Shown here piece by piece: positions 8,256 to 17,306 of a DNA stretch of 64,000 nucleotides. Position 1 is the stretch's first letter. Every line of letters begins with the position of its first letter. The position numbers were made by a program, and so were the translations under genes. Origin of the DNA: Pseudomonas sp. UBA2684 (GTDB lineage: Bacteria > Pseudomonadota > Gammaproteobacteria > Pseudomonadales > Pseudomonadaceae); the NCBI GenBank assembly GCA_002354655.1, contig DELY01000044.1:215041-279040 (forward strand), written 5' to 3'. The notes under the pieces were generated by a model, which was not told the DNA's origin, made no database searches, and worked only from the letters and a program-made list of their open reading frames with translations.

Positions 8256-9428
8256 TCAAAGCCGCTCGATGATGGTCGCGGTACCCAGACCACCGGCGCA
8301 GCAGATCGCTTGCAGGCCGTAGCGCCCGCCTCGTCGCTCCAGCTCGTTGAGCAAGGTCGTCATCAAGCGTGTGCCACTGGCGCCCAACGGGTGGCCTAGG
8401 GCGATGGCTCCGCCGTTGACGTTCAGCCGATCATGCGCCACCCCGGTCTCTTGCATCCAGGCCAGCGGCACGGAGGCGAACGCCTCGTTGACTTCGAACA
8501 GATCGATGTCATCGAGCGTCAGCCCGGCCTTGCCGAGTACCTTGCGGGTTGCCGCGATTGGGCCGGTGAGCATCAAGGTCGGATCCACCCCGACGGTGGT
8601 GAAAGCACGGATACGCGCACGGGCTTTCAAGCCCAGGCGTTTGGCGGTATCGGCGGACATCAGCAGCAGCGCCGCCGCCCCATCGGAAATCTGCGAGGAG
8701 TTGCCGGCGGTAATCCGCCCAGTGTCTGGACGGAAACTGGTTTTCAGGGTCGAGAGTTTCTCTCGCGTGGTGTCGCGACGGATGGTCTCGTCCGCCTGCA
8801 GCAGACCAGCGGGTTCGGTAAGCGAATGCTCGCGTAGCGCCTCGACCGGCACGCCAACCAGCTCATTGTCGAAATGCCCGGCATCGGCGGCTTGCGCCGC
8901 GCGGCGATGGCTGGCGAAGGCATAATCGTCCAGCTCATCGCGACTCAGCGACCATTTGTCGACCATCCGCTCGGCGGCCTCGCCCTGGCTGGTCAGCTCG
9001 TAGCGCTCGGCCGCCATCCAGCCGAAGGCTTCACCATGAATCTCGCGGTTACTGCCCATGGGCACGCGGCTCATATTTTCCGCACCACCGGCAATGATGA
9101 TATCGGCGGCGCCTGCGGCAATCGCACCGACTGCCACATGCACCGCCGCTTCGCCGGAACCGCATTTGCGGTCCAGAGTCATGCCTGGAATGGTCTCCGG
9201 CCAGCCGGCACCCAGCAACGCCGTACGCGCGATGTTGGCGGACTGTTCACCGATCTGCGTCACGCAGCCGAAAATCACATCATCCACTTGCGCGGGCGCA
9301 AGGCCGGTCCGCTCCAGCAACGCATTGAGCACCAGCGAACCCAGATGATCTGCGCGCACGCCGGCCAGGCTGCCGCGGAAACGCCCGATCGGCGTACGCA
9401 CGGCATCAACGATCACGATGTCGCTCAT
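8256..9428 (-). CDS. Acetyl-CoA acyltransferase (thiolase)
   Basis: Thiolytic cleavage of 3-ketoacyl-CoA, 390 residues, standard length. The nucleophile is C89 (LDRKCGSGEAA), the His is H346 (ALGHPLGASG), and the second Cys is C377 in AICCAGGLGTA. All three catalytic residues of a degradative thiolase are present, unlike the thiolase-like protein at 21814-23007. The start codon overlaps the upstream hydroxyacyl-CoA dehydrogenase stop as ATGA. Together with that gene it gives the last two steps of a beta-oxidation round. The substrate range is inferred from the cluster. Confidence 0.95.
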   Translation of the reverse strand: MSDIVIVDAVRTPIGRFRGSLAGVRADHLGSLVLNALLERTGLAPAQVDDVIFGCVTQIGEQSANIARTALLGAGWPETIPGMTLDRKCGSGEAAVHVAVGAIAAGAADIIIAGGAENMSRVPMGSNREIHGEAFGWMAAERYELTSQGEAAERMVDKWSLSRDELDDYAFASHRRAAQAADAGHFDNELVGVPVEALREHSLTEPAGLLQADETIRRDTTREKLSTLKTSFRPDTGRITAGNSSQISDGAAALLLMSADTAKRLGLKARARIRAFTTVGVDPTLMLTGPIAATRKVLGKAGLTLDDIDLFEVNEAFASVPLAWMQETGVAHDRLNVNGGAIALGHPLGASGTRLMTTLLNELERRGGRYGLQAICCAGGLGTATIIERL

Positions 9429-10330
9429 AGCGCACTCGCCTTGAGGCCGGAATTCGGCACCTGCTTACCGTCTTCATAGCGATACACGCCGCTCCCGGTC
9501 TTGCGCCCCAGGCGACCAGCCGCAACCATCTTGATGATCAGCGGGCACGGGCGAAATTTCTCGCCCAGGGTCTGGTGCAGGTAGCGCAATACCGACAGCC
9601 GGGTATCCCAGCCGGTCAGGTCGCCGAGCTCCAGCGGGCCCATCGGGTGGTTGAAACCCAGGCGTAGCGCAGTGTCGATATCTTCGGCGCTGGCCGTGCC
9701 TTCTTGCAGCATGTACATCGCCTCGTTGCCCAATAGCGCCGACATGCGGCTGGTGGTCAGGCCAGGCGATTCGTTGACGATGATCGAGGTCTTGCCCATG
9801 GCATCGCACAGCACACGGGTGCGCGCCACGGTTTCATCGCTGGTGGCCAGTCCGCGCACCAGCTCGATGAGTTTCATTTTGTGCACGGGGTTGAAGAAGT
9901 GCATGCCGATAACTCGATCCGGGCACGGCACGGCGGCGGCGATCTCGGTCACGCTCAACGCCGAGGTGTTGGTCGCAATGATCGCGCCCGGCGCCAGCAG
10001 TGGTTCCGCTTGCGTGACCACGGCCTTCTTCACCGCCAACTGCTCGGAGACGGTCTCGACCAGCCAATGCGCACCGGTTGCGGCTTCACTCAGATCGCGG
10101 CAGATAATCAAGCGCGCCAGGGACGCTTGTGCAGACTCTTCGGAGACTTTGCCGAGCTTGACCCCGGCACTCAGGATGCTCTCGATGCTGTCCTTGGCAC
10201 GGGTCAGCGAGTCGGCATTAGTGTCGACCAGCAAGGTGGGATAGCCCGCGCTGGCGAAACCATGCGCGATACCGGTCCCCATGAGACCGGCGCCAACGAC
10301 TACGACTTTCTCTTCTTTTTGTATGCTCAT
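9425..10330 (-). CDS. 3-hydroxyacyl-CoA dehydrogenase
   Basis: NAD-dependent oxidation of 3-hydroxyacyl-CoA, 301 residues, single-function length. The Rossmann loop GAGLMG is at 13-18, NTSALS near 121-126, the catalytic pair H144 and E156 in GMHFFNPVHKMKLIELV, and the C-terminal domain has FNHPMGPLELGDLTG. All catalytic residues are present. The ATG at 10330 follows GAGAG. It overlaps the thiolase start and is 12 bases from the FAH gene, so the three are very likely one transcript. Confidence 0.95.
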   Translation of the reverse strand: MSIQKEEKVVVVGAGLMGTGIAHGFASAGYPTLLVDTNADSLTRAKDSIESILSAGVKLGKVSEESAQASLARLIICRDLSEAATGAHWLVETVSEQLAVKKAVVTQAEPLLAPGAIIATNTSALSVTEIAAAVPCPDRVIGMHFFNPVHKMKLIELVRGLATSDETVARTRVLCDAMGKTSIIVNESPGLTTSRMSALLGNEAMYMLQEGTASAEDIDTALRLGFNHPMGPLELGDLTGWDTRLSVLRYLHQTLGEKFRPCPLIIKMVAAGRLGRKTGSGVYRYEDGKQVPNSGLKASAL

Positions 10331-10342
10331 TTTCGCTCTCGA

Positions 10343-11197
10343 TTAGACGCAGGACTTTTCGCTGACGGTATTGCGCAACGTACCAATGCCCTCAATCGTG
10401 GCCTCGACCACATCCCCGGGATTGAGGAACACCCCGGTTCCCATCCCGACACCGGCGGGTGAACCGGTAAAGAGAATGTCGCCACAGGCAAAACTGGAGC
10501 GCTGCTGGACAAAGCGGATTAACTGGCCGACATCCCAGGTCATCTCGGCGGTCGAACCATCCTGGCGCGTCTCACCATTGACCTTGAGGGTCAAGCGAAC
10601 CTGTGGCGAACCCTCGGGAAACTCGTCCTTGGTAACGATCCAGGGGCCGACACCGGTCGAGCGGTCCTGGCTCTTGGCGGCAAACAGGTCCATGCCGATA
10701 CCGGCCGGGCCGCTGCGCTGAAGATCGCGGGCACTGACGTCATTGCCAACGGTGTAGCCGAGCACACAGCCCAGGGGATTTTCCAGGTCGATCTCGGCAC
10801 TGCCGATCACCACTACCAACTCCACTTCGTGATCGAGCTCTGTGGTCAACGGTGGATAGCGGATCGGGTCGTGTGCACCGATCAACGCGCCGTAGGCCTT
10901 AAGAAAGGCCACCGGTTGCGCCGGCGAGGCCAGACCAAAATCCTCGGATAAGTGCTTGGCATAGTTGGCACCCGCCACCACAACCCGGTTCACTGGCTCT
11001 ATCGGCGGCAGCAGATGCACCTTGGACAACGGCAGCGTTGTTCCGCAAATCCGCAACGCGCTAATACCGGCGCCCCCGGCAACTGCGGGCGCCCAGGTAT
11101 GGAACTCGCCGTCAATGGGGCGCACTTCATCACGGCCCGGGTCTACCACCGCCCAGAACACGCCGGTGTCGAGGTAAGAGCAACGAGCAAGCTTCAT
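10343..11197 (-). CDS. Fumarylacetoacetate hydrolase (FAH) family protein no. 1
   Basis: 284 residues. The metal site of FAH-fold hydrolases/isomerases is complete: E124 and E126 in LDHEVELVVVIG and D153 in GNDVSARD. GDILFTGSPAGVGMG is the usual C-terminal loop. Family members hydrate, decarboxylate or hydrolyse C-C bonds after meta ring cleavage. Its ATG overlaps the stop of the amidohydrolase at 11197 by one base, so the pair is translationally coupled and may act in succession. One of three FAH paralogues in the window; the exact step is not assignable. Confidence 0.9.
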   Translation of the reverse strand: MKLARCSYLDTGVFWAVVDPGRDEVRPIDGEFHTWAPAVAGGAGISALRICGTTLPLSKVHLLPPIEPVNRVVVAGANYAKHLSEDFGLASPAQPVAFLKAYGALIGAHDPIRYPPLTTELDHEVELVVVIGSAEIDLENPLGCVLGYTVGNDVSARDLQRSGPAGIGMDLFAAKSQDRSTGVGPWIVTKDEFPEGSPQVRLTLKVNGETRQDGSTAEMTWDVGQLIRFVQQRSSFACGDILFTGSPAGVGMGTGVFLNPGDVVEATIEGIGTLRNTVSEKSCV

Positions 11198-12273
11198 CAG
11201 ACACCAACCTTGCCGACTTTCGCTGGATCGAGGCGCAGCAGTTCGCAGGCGTTCTTCCAGCGAATTTTCTGCAGATCCTCATCCGACAGGCGCAGCCCTT
11301 CGGTCAGGTCATGCCGTACGGCATCGCTGCCGCCGAAGTTGGAGCCGTAAAGGACCCGATCCGCGCCGATAACATCGACCATCGCCTGACGCATCGGCAG
11401 CTCATGCAGTTCCACATCGAAATAGAAGTTAGGCAGGTAATCCAGGAAGGGCTTTTTGTTGTGGTAGACATCCAGGTTCGGATTGGTCTGCGCCATACGG
11501 CCCAACTGGTAGGGCACGAAGCCACCACCGTGGGTGATGTAGATTTTCAGATTGGGGAATCGATCCAGCACGCCACCGTTGATCAGGTACCACAGGCACT
11601 TGGTTTCGTCGTAGTTCATACCGACGATAGCGGTAGTTTCATAACGGTCGGTGTTGGCTTCTTTGCCCCAGGTTACGGACTGGTTGTAGCCGTGCACGAA
11701 GATCGGCACGTCAAGATCGCACAGCGCCTGCCAAACTGGATCCAGTTCCGGAGAGTCATATTCCATCCCGCCAAAATTGGAACCACCGGCCACCAGGCCT
11801 TTGGCACCCAGCTCGGTAACGGCGCGACGAATCTCCTTGGCCGCCTCATGCGGCACGTTCAGCGGCGCATGCGCCCAGAACATCAGCCGATTGGGCGCGG
11901 CCGAGCAGTAGTCGGCCAGCACGTCATTGACCTTGCGCGCAAAGGGCACGGCGAACTCGGCTTCGGTCCAATACATGTAGCAGTGGCTCGGCACCGACAG
12001 AACCTGTGCATCCTGACCCGCCGCATCCATCGCGGCGAGGCGGTGGTTCGGGTCACGCCACTTGGCCATGTACTCCTCGACGTTCAGCGTTTCACCGCGC
12101 GCATGCGCCTCACGCAATGCCTTTTTACGCTCTGGCGCACCCAGCGACAGGATCCAGTCACCCACACGCAACTTGATGTCGCCATCGGGCTGAGCCTCAA
12201 AGGCCGGCCCCCAGTAGGGATGCTGGTTGTAATAGTCAGGATGAGGGGCGTGAGCGTGGAGGTCGATGAGCAT
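11197..12273 (-). CDS. Amidohydrolase-2 family protein, ACMSD-like
   Basis: 358 residues from the ATG at 12273 (GAGG 9 bases upstream); a longer reading frame upstream has no binding site and an unlikely composition. The protein opens MLIDLHAHAPHPDYY with the HxH metal pair H6/H8; further likely ligands are H194 (FVHGYNQ) and H248 (YITHGGGF). The position that is normally Asp in GSDxP is N312 (YGSNFGGSD), which is unusual for this family. Members decarboxylate or hydrate ring-cleavage products. It leads the operon with FAH, hydroxyacyl-CoA dehydrogenase, thiolase and AhpD-like genes (12273-7750). Confidence 0.85.
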   Translation of the reverse strand: MLIDLHAHAPHPDYYNQHPYWGPAFEAQPDGDIKLRVGDWILSLGAPERKKALREAHARGETLNVEEYMAKWRDPNHRLAAMDAAGQDAQVLSVPSHCYMYWTEAEFAVPFARKVNDVLADYCSAAPNRLMFWAHAPLNVPHEAAKEIRRAVTELGAKGLVAGGSNFGGMEYDSPELDPVWQALCDLDVPIFVHGYNQSVTWGKEANTDRYETTAIVGMNYDETKCLWYLINGGVLDRFPNLKIYITHGGGFVPYQLGRMAQTNPNLDVYHNKKPFLDYLPNFYFDVELHELPMRQAMVDVIGADRVLYGSNFGGSDAVRHDLTEGLRLSDEDLQKIRWKNACELLRLDPAKVGKVGV

Positions 12274-12622
12274 GTTCCGGTACCTCGAGGTTGGCACTTT
12301 TATGGTTGTGTAGCGCGGGGCTTCCAGCACGATTCCAAGGTCAGAAACTGCATTGAAGAGATACGCACAGAGCCCGCAGTCAACGCAGAGCATAAGTTTA
12401 AAATGATCATAAATCAAAAATCTGTTCATATTATTTTCAAATAAGCGCAAAAGCCTCATGCCAGAGCCTGCCGAATGGCAGCCACAGACAAGCGCCCGCG
12501 CGCAGCAGAACAGCGGCAAAGTCTTGAGGGGTTTAGCGGAGGGAGCGGCAAGCTGAACGCCGCGCCACCCTCAATTGCTGAGGGCGACTACAAATACACC
12601 TGCGGGAACGGCGCGAGAACGA
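12274..12622. other. 349-base intergenic region with weak operator copy
   Basis: There is no convincing gene. A weak copy of the shared operator lies at 12406-12428. Read on the minus strand it has AACAG on the left and TGATCA on the right, and it matches copy F (54411) at 18 of 23 positions by eye. It is 132 bases upstream of the amidohydrolase ATG, so the operon promoter is probably here. The rest is GC-rich and without clear structure. Confidence 0.4.
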
Positions 12623-13354
12623 TCAGCGGCGGTTACGCGAAGTCGAACCTATCGCCAGAGCGGTCACCAGCTTTTTGACGCGAACGGGCAAGAGGCGTCG
12701 GCCGGCGCTTTCCGGCACAAGAATCTCACTCAACACATAACGGATGATCATTTCGCAGATCAACTCACGGTCGAGCCTGACCCCCAACCGGGAATCCCAT
12801 TCGTCGAAAACGATGTCCAGCAAGTCCTGAAAGCGCACGATGGAGTCATGGAAAATCCGCCGAAAGAAGCCCAGCGCATAATCGGGAGCCACCACCAGCA
12901 GGCGCCGTGCGCGGCTTTGCTCAAGGTAGTCATCCAAATAGGTAATCAGCGCATTCAAGCGCGCATCGGGATCCGTAAGGTCACCCAAAGCCAGGGTCAA
13001 CGAACTGTGGAAACTATCGCGCTTATGCCGGGAAAAGGTATCCAGCAGGTCTTCCTGAGAAGAGAAGTAGCGGTAGAAGGTTCCTCGCGAAACACCCGCG
13101 ACCTGGCAAACGTCAAGGATCGAGATGCGCTCGGCCCCAGAACGCAACACCACCTCTTCGGTCGCCACCAGGATATTGGCGATGGTCTCCTCGGAACGCC
13201 GATTAGGCTTAACCGGAGCACCATTGGTCGACAAGCCTACGCTCTTGGGCGAAGTCCTTTTGACCAGTGCTGCCGGTTTCTCCGCAACACTGACTTTCTT
13301 CTTCCGTGGCTTGGGTGCCGCGATTTGACCGGGCTGGATGGCGAGCTTGGGCAT
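12623..13354 (-). CDS. TetR-family transcriptional regulator no. 1
   Basis: 243 residues, long for TetR because of a basic, proline-rich N-terminal extension (PKPRKKK near 14-20) of about 50 residues. The HTH is at about 79-98 (ILDVCQVAGVSRGTFYRYFS). The C-terminal ligand domain is helical and not recognisable. The ATG at 13354 lacks a good binding site, so the true start could be internal, around residue 50. It is divergent from the acyl-CoA synthetase gene, with a 179-base A/T-rich spacer. It may control that gene and itself, and is one candidate for binding the shared 23-bp operator. Confidence 0.85.
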   Translation of the reverse strand: MPKLAIQPGQIAAPKPRKKKVSVAEKPAALVKRTSPKSVGLSTNGAPVKPNRRSEETIANILVATEEVVLRSGAERISILDVCQVAGVSRGTFYRYFSSQEDLLDTFSRHKRDSFHSSLTLALGDLTDPDARLNALITYLDDYLEQSRARRLLVVAPDYALGFFRRIFHDSIVRFQDLLDIVFDEWDSRLGVRLDRELICEMIIRYVLSEILVPESAGRRLLPVRVKKLVTALAIGSTSRNRR

Positions 13355-13533
13355 GGATAAACATACTCATTAAGCTAAAAAAAATGACATTACCACAGGA
13401 TCTAGGCAGGACTGTCTGTTTTTGTTCAACTCTTTAAGGAAGACATTTCTTAAGTTCGAATATAGAATCGCATTCTCTCTTCAAAATAAAAGCAGCTTCC
13501 CAGTGGCTGGGTAGCCTCCAAAGGAGAATAGTC

Positions 13534-15165
13534 ATGAGCGGTACTGGTCATCCAGACACTTGGGCAGTGGGCGAAAGAGACACTGTCATCGCTGCGCTTG
13601 AACGAGCAGTAGCAGGTCATCCAGACAAAGTTCTGTTGGATTTTAGCGGAGAATTATACACTTACGCAGAAGTTGACTCACTCTCAACCAGAATGGCCAA
13701 CGCCCTGACCGCCCTAGGTGTCCAGGCCGGCGAAACCGTTTTAACCATGCTGGACAACAATATCGACGCGGTCGTCTGCTGGTTGGCGATCAACAAGCTG
13801 CGCGCCGTCAGCGTGCCCATCAATACCGCACTCAAAGGCGAGTTCCTGCGCCACCAGATAGCCGACACCGGTACGGCCCTGGTCATTTGCGAAGCGACCT
13901 ATCTGGCACGTATGACGCCCCTGGCCGACCAGCTCACAGCGGTAAAGCAGATTCTCTATCGCGGCGAACTCGACACAGCGCCAGCCTGCAGCATTGCGAT
14001 CGCGCCACTGGCCGAACATCGCGGCCAGGACGACACACCGCTCGCCACCAAGCCCGAACCGTCCGACCTGGCCTGCCTTATCTACACCTCGGGCACCACG
14101 GGGCCATCCAAGGGCTGCATGATCAGCTACAACTTCATGTGCAACCTGGCCCGCCTGCAACTGCGTGCCGGTCCGGCCAACGAGAACGATGTCACCATCA
14201 CGCCGCTGCCGCTGTTCCATATGAACGCCCTCTGCGTCAGCATCATCGCCAGCATCCTGGTAGGTGCGCGCGCCGCCATCCTTCCACGCTTCTCGGTGTC
14301 CAACTTCTGGCAAGAAGTGGAACGCTCTGGCGCGACCATTGCCTCGATTCTTGGTGGCATGGGTGGCTTGCTCGCCCAGGCGCCGGACAACGACGCAATG
14401 AAGCGCTGCTTTGGGCAGATCCACACGGCACGTGGCAACCCGTACACCGAGGAAACCAAAAAAGTCTGGCGCGAGCGCTTTGGCACACGCCTGGTCGGCG
14501 GTAACGGCTATGGCCTCACCGAAGCCTGCGTGATCACCTCGCTGGCGGCTGGCGAATACGCGGCGCCAGGCTCTTCCGGCAAAAGAATTGCGGACTTCGA
14601 CGTTCGCATCGTCGATGACAATGACGTGGAGGTGCCGGCCAATACTCCAGGCGAAATCGTAGTGCGGCCGTTGCGCCCCGACATTATGTTCCAGGGCTAC
14701 TGGCAGCGCCCGGCAGACACCCTGAAACTGATGCGCAACATGTGGCTGCATACCGGCGATATCGGCAAGTTCGACGACGATGGCTTCTTTTATTTCGTTG
14801 ATCGCAAAAAGGATTACCTGCGTCGCCGCGGAGAAAACATCTCCAGCTTCGAAATGGAAGCAGCGTTCGCCGTGCACCCGGCTCTAGCAGAAGTCGCCGT
14901 GCATGCGGTGCCGTCCGACAAAGGCGAAGACGACGTCAAGGTTACTGCGGTGCTGCATAAGAACGTGCAGCTTGAAGCGGAAGAACTATTCCGCTGGGCG
15001 ACCGACTCGGTGCCCTACTACGCCTTGCCGCGCTACATCGAGTTTCGCCATAGCCTGCCGAAGAACCCACAAGGCCGGGTGCTCAAATACCAACTGCGCG
15101 ACGAAGGGAAAACCGCTACTACCTGGGACCTCGAAGACACCGACATTAAGGTCTCGAAACGCTAA
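13534..15165 (+). CDS. Acyl-CoA synthetase (AMP-forming), probable resin-acid CoA ligase
   Basis: ATP-dependent activation of a carboxylic acid to its CoA ester via an acyl-AMP, 543 residues. The P-loop-like YTSGTTGPSKG is at 184-194, GYGLTEA and HTGDIGKFDDDGFF are present, and the C-terminal catalytic Lys is K518 in NPQGRVLKY. The start is well defined by AAGGAG 8 bases ahead. Related to TdtL-type ligases reported from diterpene degraders (from memory). CoA activation would supply the substrates of the acyl-CoA dehydrogenases at 459-4635. A hairpin follows 26 bases after the stop. The natural acid is inferred. Confidence 0.9.
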   Translation: MSGTGHPDTWAVGERDTVIAALERAVAGHPDKVLLDFSGELYTYAEVDSLSTRMANALTALGVQAGETVLTMLDNNIDAVVCWLAINKLRAVSVPINTALKGEFLRHQIADTGTALVICEATYLARMTPLADQLTAVKQILYRGELDTAPACSIAIAPLAEHRGQDDTPLATKPEPSDLACLIYTSGTTGPSKGCMISYNFMCNLARLQLRAGPANENDVTITPLPLFHMNALCVSIIASILVGARAAILPRFSVSNFWQEVERSGATIASILGGMGGLLAQAPDNDAMKRCFGQIHTARGNPYTEETKKVWRERFGTRLVGGNGYGLTEACVITSLAAGEYAAPGSSGKRIADFDVRIVDDNDVEVPANTPGEIVVRPLRPDIMFQGYWQRPADTLKLMRNMWLHTGDIGKFDDDGFFYFVDRKKDYLRRRGENISSFEMEAAFAVHPALAEVAVHAVPSDKGEDDVKVTAVLHKNVQLEAEELFRWATDSVPYYALPRYIEFRHSLPKNPQGRVLKYQLRDEGKTATTWDLEDTDIKVSKR

Positions 15166-15190
15166 AAAACCCTCTCAGCAGCCGCCTACT

Positions 15191-15232
15191 CGCGCTCACC
15201 TCGTCCCTCGCAACGGGAACGAGGCGAGCGCG
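15191..15232 (+). terminator. Stem-loop after the acyl-CoA synthetase gene
   Basis: CGCGCTC-A-CCTCGT (15191-15204) pairs with ACGAGG-C-GAGCGCG (15219-15232): 13 base pairs with one mismatch. It lies 26 bases past the ligase stop. No T-run follows. Confidence 0.5.
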
Positions 15233-15456
15233 GCCACAACTGCCGGCATTGCAAACTCAGTCGTCCAAGCGATTGAAGCGAGCACACAGCAAGCTGCTGC
15301 GACGCGCCAGGTGCGCTACCGACCAAGTGCACGGAAATGGGCGACAGACACCGCCATGCAGATACGCCTATTGACGTCAGACTGCAGGCGAAACGCCCTG
15401 CCGCTTCGCCCCTGCAGTGCAGGCGAGCAAAGATACTGAGCGACAGAACGTATACG

Positions 15457-15478
15457 AGGCGCAACGGACGTTGCGCCT
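15457..15478 (-). terminator. Perfect stem-loop after the SDR gene
   Basis: AGGCGCAACG (15457-15466) and CGTTGCGCCT (15469-15478) are a perfect 10-base inverted repeat, 6 bases beyond the SDR stop at 15484. No T-run, so termination is plausible rather than shown. Confidence 0.5.
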
Positions 15479-15483
15479 ACGCC

Positions 15484-16284
15484 TCAATACTCGCGAACAG
15501 GCACGCCGGCCGGCCGTGAGTTGTAACCCGGCAAGTGCAAACCGCCGTCGACGTGGATGGTTTCACCGGTAACAAAGCGCGACATCTCCGAAGCCAAGAA
15601 CACCACCACCGGGCCAATGTCCTCCTCCGGCTCGCCGCAGCGCCCCAGCGGTCGCATCGACGCGGATCGCTCGGCAAAACCAGGGTTTTCCTCGGCCAAT
15701 TTATGAAAGGTCGCGCCCATGGCCGTCGGCGCGATGGCGTTCACCCGAATATTGAAACGACCCCACTCCGAGGCTGCGCTACGGGTCAGGCCGACAATCG
15801 CCGCCTTCGCCGTGTTGTAGTCACCGTGCAACCAGGCGCCAATCTCGGTGTCGATCGAATAGAAGTTGATGATCTTGCCGCCGCCACGCGCCTGCATATG
15901 GGGCAGCGCTGCCTTCATCGACCACCAGGCGGCCCACACGGTCGAGTTGAGGGTTTGCGCGAGCATCTCATCGGTCTTTTCTTCGAGCAGCACATTCGGC
16001 GTTGGCGCAAAGGCATTGTTGACCAGAATATCCAGGCCACCGAACTGCTCGACGGCCACCTGGATCGCAGCATCGATATCGCTTTTGCTGGACACATCGG
16101 TGCGCACGAACTGCGCTCGTGCGCCAAGCGCCCTCAATTCTTCGGCAACCGCGGCGCCGCTGACCGGATCGAGCTCGGCGACCACCACGGCAGCCCCCTC
16201 TTTGGCGAAGCTCAGCGCCACGCCCCGGCCAATACCACCACCGGCACCGGTGATCAGCGCCACTCGCTCATTTAGCAGTCCCAT
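15484..16284 (-). CDS. Short-chain dehydrogenase/reductase (SDR) no. 1
   Basis: NAD(P)-dependent alcohol/ketone oxidoreductase, 266 residues. The cofactor loop TGAGGGIG is at 12-19, the NNA motif at 89-91, and the catalytic residues are S143, Y156 and K160 (YNTAK). The start chosen is the ATG at 16284 with AAAGG 7 bases away; the in-frame ATG at 16290 would be too close to it. A copy of the shared operator lies 26 bases upstream, between this gene and the divergent DUF2889 gene, so both may answer to one signal. Likely acts on a hydroxylated terpenoid ring carbon. Confidence 0.9.
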   Translation of the reverse strand: MGLLNERVALITGAGGGIGRGVALSFAKEGAAVVVAELDPVSGAAVAEELRALGARAQFVRTDVSSKSDIDAAIQVAVEQFGGLDILVNNAFAPTPNVLLEEKTDEMLAQTLNSTVWAAWWSMKAALPHMQARGGGKIINFYSIDTEIGAWLHGDYNTAKAAIVGLTRSAASEWGRFNIRVNAIAPTAMGATFHKLAEENPGFAERSASMRPLGRCGEPEEDIGPVVVFLASEMSRFVTGETIHVDGGLHLPGYNSRPAGVPVREY

Positions 16285-16310
16285 ACGCATACCTTTCTTG
16301 TTGCTTGATG

Positions 16311-16333
16311 AACATTTTTTTCTATAGTGTTCA
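16311..16333. promoter_or_regulatory. Shared 23-bp operator, copy B
   Basis: AACAT at 16311-16315 and TGTTCA at 16328-16333. With the preceding TG it gives an exact TGAACA/TGTTCA inverted pair, making this the most symmetric copy. It sits between the divergent SDR (ATG 16284) and DUF2889 (ATG 16391) genes, 26 and 57 bases from their starts. Confidence 0.65.
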
Positions 16334-16390
16334 AATATAGCTTATTCCTGCGCACCCGGCACCCGCTGCAACCATAAAAGGATAATCCGC

Positions 16391-17146
16391 ATGAGCATCT
16401 TTCGTCGCCGAGTTGAAATCGTATCGACAACACACGACAGCGGCGGCGAGGTGCGGGCGGCCCTGGAGGATGACTTTCATCATTTCCGCGTCTGCCTGCA
16501 GCATGAGCAAGGCGTACTGACCGCAATTGCTGGCGAAGCCTTGCGCTATCCCTACACCGCCTGCCCACAGTCCGGCGCGCAACTGGAACAATTGCTCGGC
16601 ATGCCGCTCACCCGGGTAGCGCACTCGGTGACACGCCAAGTTGATGCTCAGCATCAGTGCACCCACCTGCTCGATCTGGCCGGCCTGGCGATTGCTGCGG
16701 CGGCGCGCGGCACCCCCTGGCGCCGCTATGACATTCAGGTACCGCCACGCACCGTCGGGTGCACACGGGCGACCCTGGAGCGCGACGGCGCGGCGCTGCT
16801 GGCCTGGGACGTTGAGGGCTCGCTCATCCAGGCCCCGGCGCCCTTCTCTGGCGTCAACCTGCGTGAAGGCATGGCCCGCTGGGCACTGAGCAACCTGCCT
16901 GACGAGGACGCCGAAGCGGTCCTGCTACTGCGCCGCTGTACATTGATCGCGCTTGGTCGCGCCTACAACCTGGACACGCAGGCGCATGCCGTCAGCAGCG
17001 GCCGTTGCTACAGCCAACAACCGAGCAGGGCTGAAAAAGCCTTGAGAATGATTGGCTCGACCTGGGATTTCAGCAGCGCACAAGCAGCGCTATGCGCCGA
17101 TGATCAGGTCTGGCTGAAGCAGCGAAGCACAGCTGGAACCGCCTGA
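16391..17146 (+). CDS. DUF2889 family protein
   Basis: 251 residues. The segment CTHLLDLAGLAIAAAARG near 90-107 and the overall pattern match DUF2889 as I recall it, a family with no known activity that turns up beside CoA-linked steroid and terpenoid catabolic genes. No signal peptide or membrane segment. The protein has several Cys and His (for example HFRVCLQHEQG near 31-41) but no motif I can assign. The ATG follows AAGG by about 9 bases. Transcribed alone, divergently from an SDR across the shared operator, so it likely belongs to the regulon. Its role is unknown. Confidence 0.75.
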   Translation: MSIFRRRVEIVSTTHDSGGEVRAALEDDFHHFRVCLQHEQGVLTAIAGEALRYPYTACPQSGAQLEQLLGMPLTRVAHSVTRQVDAQHQCTHLLDLAGLAIAAAARGTPWRRYDIQVPPRTVGCTRATLERDGAALLAWDVEGSLIQAPAPFSGVNLREGMARWALSNLPDEDAEAVLLLRRCTLIALGRAYNLDTQAHAVSSGRCYSQQPSRAEKALRMIGSTWDFSSAQAALCADDQVWLKQRSTAGTA

Positions 17147-17235
17147 TGGCGGCTCCGGTGAAGTGCATGCGTCGAGACGGGTCAAGCGGTGAGTAAACGA
17201 CAGCGCGCAGCCTGACCCGCCGCCAGTGACCTTGA

Positions 17236-17262
17236 GGTGGACAAGCCTGCAGCATGTCCACC
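17236..17262. terminator. Stem-loop between convergent DUF2889 and Rieske beta genes
   Basis: GGTGGACA (17236-17243) and TGTCCACC (17255-17262) form a perfect 8-base-pair stem with an 11-base loop. It could serve either strand; there is no T-run. Confidence 0.4.
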
Positions 17263-17306
17263 CTTGAGCTAGCGAAGATTCAGTGCCGCCCCCGACCTAG
17301 GACCGA

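Larger units (their letters stand above)
15166..15483. other. 318-base spacer between convergent genes
   Basis: It separates the convergent CoA ligase and SDR genes. It holds two strong hairpins (listed separately) and a weaker pairing around CTGCAGG near 15390-15420. I see no coding signal or operator in it. Confidence 0.5.

Noticed and set aside
11197-12519. Longer reading of the second amidohydrolase with ~82 extra N-terminal residues
   Set aside because: The extension has no ribosome binding site, a Cys-rich composition unlike the family, and runs through the weak operator; MLIDLHAH is the family start.
13400-13470. A further copy of the shared operator between TetR no. 1 and the CoA ligase
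   Set aside because: TTGTTCAAC and GACATTTCTTAAGTTCGAA look similar in parts, but neither gives both half-sites at the 23-bp spacing.
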